From Actinomycetospora callitridis (lineage in GTDB: Bacteria > Actinomycetota > Actinomycetes > Mycobacteriales > Pseudonocardiaceae): 64,000 bases of DNA. The stretch is from positions 248,001-312,000 of the forward strand of contig NZ_JAQZAK010000006.1 in assembly GCF_028737265.1 (NCBI RefSeq), written 5' to 3'. The position numbers and the translations under genes were made by a program. Positions 58,466 to 64,000 of the stretch are shown piece after piece (within the stretch, counting starts at the first letter, position 1; each line of letters starts with the position of its first letter). Below the pieces are notes generated by a model. That model had not been told where the DNA came from. It saw only the letters and a list, made by a program, of their open reading frames with translations, and made no database searches.

Positions 58466-59445
58466 CAGGCGGGGTGAGCGACCGCAAGCTCGCCGTGATG
58501 CTCGTGCACGGCGTCGAGAGCGCGGGCGAGCAGTACGCCGCCCGCGCGACCGAGCTCCTGCGCTCCGAGTTCACCCGCATCGCGGGGGTGTCCGCCGACG
58601 AGGCACTGGTCATCGAGCCCGCGTTCTGGGCGCCGGTGTTCGAGTCGGGGCAGGAGCAGCTCAGCGAGCGCCTCAGCGGTCCCGGCGCGAAGTGGCTGCT
58701 GAACATGCTCGACGCGCTCGCTGCGCGGGCGAGCCAGGGCTCGACCCCCGCGCTGCTGGCGGCGGCGTCCACGGCGGGCCTGCGCTGGCTGCCCGGGCTC
58801 GAGAACGCGCACTTCCCCACCCTGCGCTGGCTGATCGTGCACTACCTGGGCGACGCCGTGGCCTACCGCTCGGGCACCGACGGGACGGGGCACTACGAGC
58901 AGGTCCAGGCCGTGCTGGCCCGCAGCCTGCACGAGCTCGCCCTCAAGGCCGGCGACGACGCCCCGCTGGCGGTGCTGGGGCACAGCCTCGGCAGCGTCGT
59001 CTCCAGCGACTTCCTCTACGACCTGCAGGGCGTGGCGCACGGGACCCCGCTCTACCCCGGCGCCCGGGCGGCCCTCGACGACACCCCGATCGAGCGGGGC
59101 GAGACGTTCGGCTGGTACTACACGCTCGGCAGCCCGCTGGCCCTGTGGGCGCAGCGCCACCCCGAGTTCGGCGTCCCGCTGACGGTGCCGCACCCGCAGT
59201 TCCCCGAGCACCACCCGGGCCAGCGCGGCGAGTGGGTCAACGTCTACGACCCCGACGACGTCATCGCCTCACCGCTGCGCCCGCTCAGCGACGCCTGGGG
59301 CCGCGCGGTCCGCGAGGACCGGCGGGTCGGCGTCGGGCCGTGGTGGCTCGGGTGGACGCCCCTGGCCCACCCGTACTACTGGAACGACCGGCGCGTCGTG
59401 ACGCCGATCGCCTCCCAGCTCGCCCAGGCCTGGCACCGCCTCTGA
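58462..59445 (+). CDS. alpha/beta hydrolase-like protein
   Basis: 327 residues. The nucleophile elbow GHSLGSVVSSDF (GxSxG) follows a LAVMLVHGVESAGEQYAA oxyanion region, with late Asp and His candidates in NVYDPDDVIASPL and PLAHPYY. Substrate unknown. GTG overlaps the exchanger stop; a GTG at 58474 with a GGCGGG ribosome-like site is an alternative. Hairpin terminator follows. Confidence 0.85.
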   Translation: MTGGVSDRKLAVMLVHGVESAGEQYAARATELLRSEFTRIAGVSADEALVIEPAFWAPVFESGQEQLSERLSGPGAKWLLNMLDALAARASQGSTPALLAAASTAGLRWLPGLENAHFPTLRWLIVHYLGDAVAYRSGTDGTGHYEQVQAVLARSLHELALKAGDDAPLAVLGHSLGSVVSSDFLYDLQGVAHGTPLYPGARAALDDTPIERGETFGWYYTLGSPLALWAQRHPEFGVPLTVPHPQFPEHHPGQRGEWVNVYDPDDVIASPLRPLSDAWGRAVREDRRVGVGPWWLGWTPLAHPYYWNDRRVVTPIASQLAQAWHRL

Positions 59446-59447
59446 GC

Positions 59448-59465
59448 TGCCCTCCCGCGAGGGCA
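59448..59465. terminator. bidirectional hairpin terminator
   Basis: Perfect 7-bp arms TGCCCTC / GAGGGCA with a CCGC loop between the convergent hydrolase gene and the small secreted protein gene. Confidence 0.65.
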
Positions 59466-59470
59466 CGGGT

Positions 59471-59911
59471 TCATCGCACGCCCGCGTCGACGAGGGCCCG
59501 GCACACCGTCGGCCCGGGGGAGTTCGTCGCCCGCACGCACTGCCGGTAGGCCCGGGCGGCGGACGGCCCCGACGCCACCGGCCCCTCGTCGTCGGCGGTC
59601 TCCCGGGGCGCCGTCACGGTGGTGCGTGACGTCCGCGTGCTCCGGGTCGTGGTGGGCCGGGACGTCGACGACCGCGGGGGCGTCGCCGTGGTGGTCGCCG
59701 TGGTGGTCGTCGTGGGCGGCGGCGCCGCCGCGCCGGGGGTCGTCGGCGGCGGGGCCGCGTCCGTCGTGGTCGGCACGGCGGCGGGCGCCACCGCCACCAC
59801 GGGCGCGACCGGCGCCTCGCTCGTCCGCACGATCTGGGTGCCGGCACCGAGGCCGACGGCCAACGTCGCGACGGCGAGCGCCGCCACGGCCCACGAACGG
59901 ATCTCCGTCAT
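59471..59911 (-). CDS. secreted or membrane-anchored Thr/Pro-rich small protein
   Basis: 146 residues. N-terminal hydrophobic helix (AVAALAVATLAVGLGAG), then a Pro/Thr/Ala low-complexity linker of about 70 residues, and a C-terminal segment with two cysteines (RQCVRATNSPGPTVCRAL). No family recognised; an exported protein with a disulfide-stabilised tip is likely. Confidence 0.65.
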   Translation of the reverse strand: MTEIRSWAVAALAVATLAVGLGAGTQIVRTSEAPVAPVVAVAPAAVPTTTDAAPPPTTPGAAAPPPTTTTTATTTATPPRSSTSRPTTTRSTRTSRTTVTAPRETADDEGPVASGPSAARAYRQCVRATNSPGPTVCRALVDAGVR

Positions 59912-59973
59912 GACGACGCATCGCGGGACCGGCCCCCGGAGTTACCTCCGGGGACACGATCGGTGGGCACGGC

Positions 59974-61206
59974 TCACACGCGCGCCCGCTCCACCTGCTC
60001 GATCCGGTCCTCGGCGGCCTCCTCGGTCAGCCTGCGGCCGGCCTCGGCGTCGCGGGTGAGGTTCTCCCCGGTCTTGGGGTCGAAGACGTGCACCTTGCGG
60101 GTGTCGAGCCAGAACTCCGCCTCGCGGCCCTCGCGGATGCGGCTGGTGGAGTCGATCGACACGACGGCCTGGGTGCGCAGCTGGTCGGAGTCGAGCTCGC
60201 GGGAGAGCTCCTTGAGCTGCTCGGTGACATCCGCAGGCGCCTCGTACGGGATGTAGGCGTACTGGGCGTCGCCGAGCCACTCGGTGACGTCGACCCGGGC
60301 GGTGAACGTCGTCCCGCGCGGCTTCTTGGCCTCGTCGACGAGGCTCGCGTCCTCGAAGTACTCGGGGCGGATGCCGACGAGCAGCAGGTCGTGGCCGCTG
60401 ATCTTCTTCGCCCGCTCCTCGTCCAGCTCGATCGTGCCGAACGGGGTCTGCAGCGCGTTCCCCGACACCGACGCGGGCAGGAAGTTCATGGGCGGCGAGC
60501 CGATGAACCCGGCGACGAAGAGGTTGACGGGCTGTTCGTAGAGCTCGCGCGGCGACGCCACCTGCTGGATGACGCCCTTGCGCAGCACGCAGACGCGGTC
60601 GCCGAGGGTCATGGCCTCGGTCTGGTCGTGGGTGACGTAGACCGTCGTGATGCCGAGGCGGCGCTGCAGGCGCGCGATCTCGGTGCGCATCTGGCCGCGG
60701 AGCTTCGCGTCGAGGTTCGACAGCGGCTCGTCGAACAGGAACGCGTCGGCGGCGCGGACGATCGCCCGCCCCATGGCCACGCGCTGGCGCTGACCACCCG
60801 AGAGGTTCGCCGGCTTGCGCTCGAGGTGCTCGCGCAGCTCGAGGACGTCGGCGGCCTCGTCGACCCGCCTGCGGACCTCGTCGTCCGACACCTTCGCCAG
60901 GCGCAGCGGGAACGCGATGTTCTCGTAGACGGTCAGGTGCGGGTAGAGCGCATAGTTCTGGAACACCATCGACAGGTTGCGGTCGCGCGGCGCCTTGTCG
61001 TTGACGCGGTTCCCGGCGATGACCATGTCGCCCGAGGTGATGTCCTCGAGCCCGACGATCATCCGCAGCAGCGTCGACTTCCCGCAGCCCGACGGCCCGA
61101 CCAGGATCATGAACTCGCCCTCGGCGATGTCGAGGCTCACGTCGTTCACGGCGGGGAAGCCGTCACCGTACTTCTTGACGATGTGGCTCATCTCGATCGA
61201 GGCCAT
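59974..61206 (-). CDS. sugC: sugar ABC transporter ATP-binding protein SugC (MsmK/UgpC type)
   Basis: 410 residues. Walker A GPSGCGKST (37-45), Q-loop VFQNYALYPHLTV, signature LSGGQRQR, Walker B AFLFDEPLSNLD, and a C-terminal TOBE/OB regulatory domain (about 240-410). The close match to mycobacterial SugC, with the SBP-SugA-SugB-SugC order, supports trehalose recycling, though maltose-type substrates are possible. AGGGATAAC precedes the ATG; two bases from SugB. Confidence 0.9.
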   Translation of the reverse strand: MASIEMSHIVKKYGDGFPAVNDVSLDIAEGEFMILVGPSGCGKSTLLRMIVGLEDITSGDMVIAGNRVNDKAPRDRNLSMVFQNYALYPHLTVYENIAFPLRLAKVSDDEVRRRVDEAADVLELREHLERKPANLSGGQRQRVAMGRAIVRAADAFLFDEPLSNLDAKLRGQMRTEIARLQRRLGITTVYVTHDQTEAMTLGDRVCVLRKGVIQQVASPRELYEQPVNLFVAGFIGSPPMNFLPASVSGNALQTPFGTIELDEERAKKISGHDLLLVGIRPEYFEDASLVDEAKKPRGTTFTARVDVTEWLGDAQYAYIPYEAPADVTEQLKELSRELDSDQLRTQAVVSIDSTSRIREGREAEFWLDTRKVHVFDPKTGENLTRDAEAGRRLTEEAAEDRIEQVERARV

Positions 61207-61208
61207 GG

Positions 61209-62042
61209 TTATCCCTTCACGGCGCCGTTGGTCAGACCGGCGACGATACGTCGCTGGAAGAGGAGGACGAGGACGATCACCGGGATCGTCACGATGAGCG
61301 CCGCGGCGGCGATGGGTCCGTTCGGCGACTCGAACTGCGACGCCCCGGAGAACAGACCGAGGGCCGCGGGCACCGGTCTCGCCGCCTCGGTCGAGGTCAG
61401 CGAGATGCCGTAGACGAAGTCGTTCCAGGCCAGGAAGAACGCGATGATCGCGGTGGTGAACACGCCGGGCGCGGCGAGCGGGACGATCACCTTGCGGAAG
61501 GCCTGCCACGGCGTCGCCCCGTCGACCTGGGCGGCCTGCTCCATCTCCCACGGGATCTCGCGGAAGAAGGCCGAGAGGGTCCAGATCGAGATCGGCAGGG
61601 TCAGCGACAGGTACGGGATGATGAGGCCCGGCCAGGTGTTGTAGAGCCCGATCTGGCGCCACAGGTTGAACAGCGGCGTGACGATCGAGATCACCGGGAA
61701 GATGGCGACGGCCAGCGCCGTCGACAGGATGATCTTCTTGCCCGGGAAGTCGAGGCGCGCGATCGCGTAGGCCGCGAACATCGACAGCAGGCACGAGATG
61801 AACGTCGCGATCAGGCAGATGCCGAACGAGTTCACCAGCGCCGGCAGGAAGAGCCCGGCCGCGTCACCGACGAGGATCTGCTCGTAGTTCGCGCCGGAGA
61901 ACTCGGTGGGCAGGAACTGCCCGTTGGCGATGTCGTCCGAGGACTTGAACGACAGCGACACGATCCACGCCACCGGGAAGAGGCAGTAGATGATGATGAT
62001 CAGGCCGCCGATTCCCCAGCCGACCTTCTCGCGGGTGGACAC
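61209..62042 (-). CDS. sugB: sugar ABC transporter permease SugB
   Basis: 277 residues, six membrane helices, with the EAA loop EQAAQVDGATPWQAFRKVIV that contacts the ATPase. It is the MalG-type second permease. The GTG start is at 62042, three bases after the SugA stop. Forms the channel with SugA; SugC energises it. Confidence 0.9.
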   Translation of the reverse strand: MSTREKVGWGIGGLIIIIYCLFPVAWIVSLSFKSSDDIANGQFLPTEFSGANYEQILVGDAAGLFLPALVNSFGICLIATFISCLLSMFAAYAIARLDFPGKKIILSTALAVAIFPVISIVTPLFNLWRQIGLYNTWPGLIIPYLSLTLPISIWTLSAFFREIPWEMEQAAQVDGATPWQAFRKVIVPLAAPGVFTTAIIAFFLAWNDFVYGISLTSTEAARPVPAALGLFSGASQFESPNGPIAAAALIVTIPVIVLVLLFQRRIVAGLTNGAVKG

Positions 62043-62045
62043 CGT

Positions 62046-62993
62046 CTACTCCCCTCGCGCCTGGGACAGGTCGACCTTGAAGCCCTTGATGAACAGCGCG
62101 CTGATCAGCACCACCGACAGGAACAACAGCACCGACACCGCGGACCCCAGCCCGATCTCGACGCGCTCGATCGTCTGGCGGTAGGCCAGGAACGAGACGG
62201 TCTCGGTGCTGTTGGCGCCCGCCGTCATGACGAACACCGAGTCGAAGACGCGGAACGCGTCCAGGGTGCGGAACAGGACGGCGACCATGATCGCCGCCTT
62301 CATGTTCGGCAGCGTGACCCGCCGCAGCCGCTGCCACGCCGTCGCGCCGTCGACCTTGGCCGCCTCCTGGAGCACGTCGGGCACCTGCGCCAGTCCTGCG
62401 AGGAGCAGCAGCGAGATGAACGGCGTGGTCTTCCAGATCTCGGCCAGGCAGATCACGAACAGCGAGAGGCCCTGGGTGCCGAACCAGTCCGTGGTCGCCG
62501 AGACCCCCGGGACCCACGAGAACCAGGAGTTCACGAACCCGGAGTCGACGCTGAACGCGAACTGCCAGGCGAACGCGGAGACCACGGTGATCACCGCGTA
62601 GGGGATGAGGATGACCGTGCGCAGGACCGGCCGCAGCCCCCGCAGCGCGTTGAGCATCACCAGCGCGAGCCCGAAGCCGAGGACCAGCTCGATCGCCACC
62701 GTGACGACGGTGATGAAGACGGTGACACCGAACGAGGTCCACCAGACCGAGTCGGTGAGGATCACGCCGTAGTTGCCCAGGCCGACGAACGACGAGTTCT
62801 CCGGGTCGGTGAGGCGGTAGTCGAACAGCGAGTCGTAGATCGCCTGGACGATCGGGTACGCCGTGACCAGGAGCATCACCGCGAAGGCGGGGCCTGCGAG
62901 GTACCAGCCGAGCCGGCGCTCGGCCCGCGACTTGTCGTTGCGGTTGCCGGCGGTGGGGTCAGCAGCGCTGAGAGGACGTTCCAGCGTGGTCAC
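62046..62993 (-). CDS. sugA: sugar ABC transporter permease SugA
   Basis: 315 residues with six membrane helices and an N-terminal extension (1-30). The EAA loop reads LQEAAKVDGATAWQRLRRVTLP. MalF-type first permease. GTG start at 62993. The 88-base gap to the binding protein shows no gene or obvious terminator, so both belong to one operon. Confidence 0.9.
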   Translation of the reverse strand: MTTLERPLSAADPTAGNRNDKSRAERRLGWYLAGPAFAVMLLVTAYPIVQAIYDSLFDYRLTDPENSSFVGLGNYGVILTDSVWWTSFGVTVFITVVTVAIELVLGFGLALVMLNALRGLRPVLRTVILIPYAVITVVSAFAWQFAFSVDSGFVNSWFSWVPGVSATTDWFGTQGLSLFVICLAEIWKTTPFISLLLLAGLAQVPDVLQEAAKVDGATAWQRLRRVTLPNMKAAIMVAVLFRTLDAFRVFDSVFVMTAGANSTETVSFLAYRQTIERVEIGLGSAVSVLLFLSVVLISALFIKGFKVDLSQARGE

Positions 62994-63081
62994 AGGCCAC
63001 CCCCGTCCGACGGTGCCGCGGGCGCGACGCAGGAGTGACCGGACGGCAAGGGAGCACGCCGATAGGGGTCGTTGCGGGGGA

Positions 63082-64000
63082 TCACAGCAGAGCCTCCTTC
63101 CTCAGCACCGCGGTGATGAGCGACGTCGCCGCCTCGTTGGTCGCGCCGGGTGTCACCGAGCCCGGCGGGTGGAAGGTCCGCTGGATGCCGCCGGAGACCT
63201 CGGCGTAGTACGGGGTCTGGGGCCGGGGCTTGGCCAGGGCGAGGGAGTCACGGATGACCGGGGCCATCGGGAACTCGGCCACGACCTCCGGGTCGTCGAA
63301 GACCGAGGGCCGCGAGGACGGGTTGCCGTTCGAGACGAAGTAGTACGACGAGTTCGCCGGGCTGGCGATGCACGTCGTCGCCTCGTAGGCGAGGTCCGGG
63401 TGCTCGCTGAACGCGCCCACCCCGAGGTTGATGCCACCGAGCGGCGGCGCGCTGGGCCGGTCGGGCGTGACCTGCGGGTAGATCGTCCACCCGTAGTCGT
63501 CGGGCACCGACTGGGGCAGCGTGCCCTCCTCGACGGCGGACGTCGCCTTCCCCCAGATGAACGGGTAGTTGACCATGAACGCGGCCGAGCCCGACTGGAA
63601 GGACTCCGCGTTGGTGTCCTCGTCGGCCGTCGGGAACCCGGGCGGTGCGACCCCCGCGTCGCCGAACGTGCGCAGGATCCGTGCGGCCTCGATGCCGGGC
63701 GGGGCGTTGAGGCCGAGCTGGACCAGCGCGGGGTCCTCCTCGCCGACGTTCGTGATGATCGAGCCGCCACCGGACTCGACGAGGGCGTTGACCCACACCG
63801 TCAGCGACTCGCCCCGCACGCCCTGCGCGGCGATCTGCGTCTGGGCCCGCGAGGCGGCCTGGATGATCTGGTCCCAGGTCACCGGCCTGCTCATGTCCAG
63901 ACCCATCCCCGCGACCGCGGACTTGCGGTACCAGAGGAGCTGGGTGTTGGCCCAGAACGGCACGGCGACGAGACGGCCCTGCCAGGTCGAGGCCTCGATC
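63082..64000 (-). CDS. lpqY: sugar ABC transporter substrate-binding protein (LpqY-like), partial
   Basis: The N-terminal part lies beyond the right edge; 305 residues of the C-terminal region are visible, starting at IEASTWQGRL. SBP family 1 features: VPFWANTQLLWYRKS, TWDQIIQAASRAQTQ, GSAAFMVNYPFIWGKA and a hinge GGINLGVGAF. The lipobox would be off-window. The gene order SBP-SugA-SugB-SugC resembles mycobacterial lpqY-sugABC (trehalose); substrate is inferred. Confidence 0.85.
   Translation of the reverse strand, partial: IEASTWQGRLVAVPFWANTQLLWYRKSAVAGMGLDMSRPVTWDQIIQAASRAQTQIAAQGVRGESLTVWVNALVESGGGSIITNVGEEDPALVQLGLNAPPGIEAARILRTFGDAGVAPPGFPTADEDTNAESFQSGSAAFMVNYPFIWGKATSAVEEGTLPQSVPDDYGWTIYPQVTPDRPSAPPLGGINLGVGAFSEHPDLAYEATTCIASPANSSYYFVSNGNPSSRPSVFDDPEVVAEFPMAPVIRDSLALAKPRPQTPYYAEVSGGIQRTFHPPGSVTPGATNEAATSLITAVLRKEALL

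Noticed and set aside
1..64000. CRISPR arrays, rRNA, tRNA, IS elements
   Set aside because: No regularly spaced repeats, conserved RNA folds or transposase genes were seen on either strand.

Overview
The window comes from a high-GC actinobacterium. Most genes use GTG or ATG starts, G/C-ending codons and four-base GTGA/ATGA overlaps. Several families point to the mycolic-acid or pseudonocardial branch: a mycofactocin-type SDR, a Ddn-type F420 enzyme, a DUF3558 lipoprotein, T7SS-signal proteins and an LpqY-SugABC-type importer. A Pseudonocardiaceae-like host such as Pseudonocardia or Actinomycetospora is the best guess; this is inferred from gene content only. I saw no rRNA, tRNA, CRISPR array or insertion sequence.

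Region 1 (1-8.6 kb, minus strand) is a visibly less GC-rich island. It holds a four-gene, translationally coupled operon: DUF499 ATPase, small partner protein, DUF1156 DNA methylase, and a PLD-SNF2 helicase cut by the left window edge. The layout matches the predicted helicase-methylase-ATPase (Hma-like) antiphage systems. The island abuts a 5'-truncated, frameshifted membrane-protein remnant at about 8.63 kb, the likely insertion boundary.

Region 2 (9.2-19 kb) is chromosomal housekeeping and small-enzyme genes: PEBP, TMEM175 channel, YdeI-like, ABM, DUF6092, nitroreductase, a multi-pass M28 peptidase, a mycofactocin-type SDR coupled to a MoxR/VWA pair, and an internally duplicated DUF998 membrane protein.

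Region 3 (18.9-24.6 kb) is the most interesting candidate for an undescribed pathway. An AraC-type regulator is divergent from a tightly coupled operon encoding a PEP-utiliser phosphohistidine protein without an ATP-grasp domain, an inositol-monophosphatase-like phosphatase, and two MetE-like proteins that both keep the H-x-C...E...C zinc-thiolate set.

Region 4 (25.4-33.1 kb) has a type VII polymorphic toxin with a probable immunity partner and an ESX-like partner, then DUF3293/Ser-Thr kinase, Ddn-like, uracil-DNA glycosylase-like, an ESX-like/DUF3558 pair, a uridine-kinase-like P-loop protein and EcsC.

Region 5 (33.2-45.5 kb) contains a 1525-residue SF1 helicase with a Vsr-like C-terminal nuclease fold whose usual catalytic Glu reads Val, DUF2786, SoxR with an FMN reductase, VOC/TetR, a cobalamin-binding protein, LysR/EI24 and ArsR/SRPBCC.

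Region 6 (45.6-52.5 kb) is a type II Wadjet condensin cassette in the order JetC-JetA-JetB with no JetD nuclease in the window.

Region 7 (52.5-64 kb) has a phosphotransferase, YaaA, two serine hydrolases, MscS, a CaCA exchanger, an alpha/beta hydrolase and a sugar ABC importer (SugC-SugB-SugA-LpqY order on the minus strand), whose binding protein runs off the right edge.

Two window-wide signals stand out. First, at least eleven genes have a -10-like hexamer exactly 6-7 nt before the start codon, the signature of leaderless transcripts. Second, two short intergenic repeat families occur directly downstream of stop codons.
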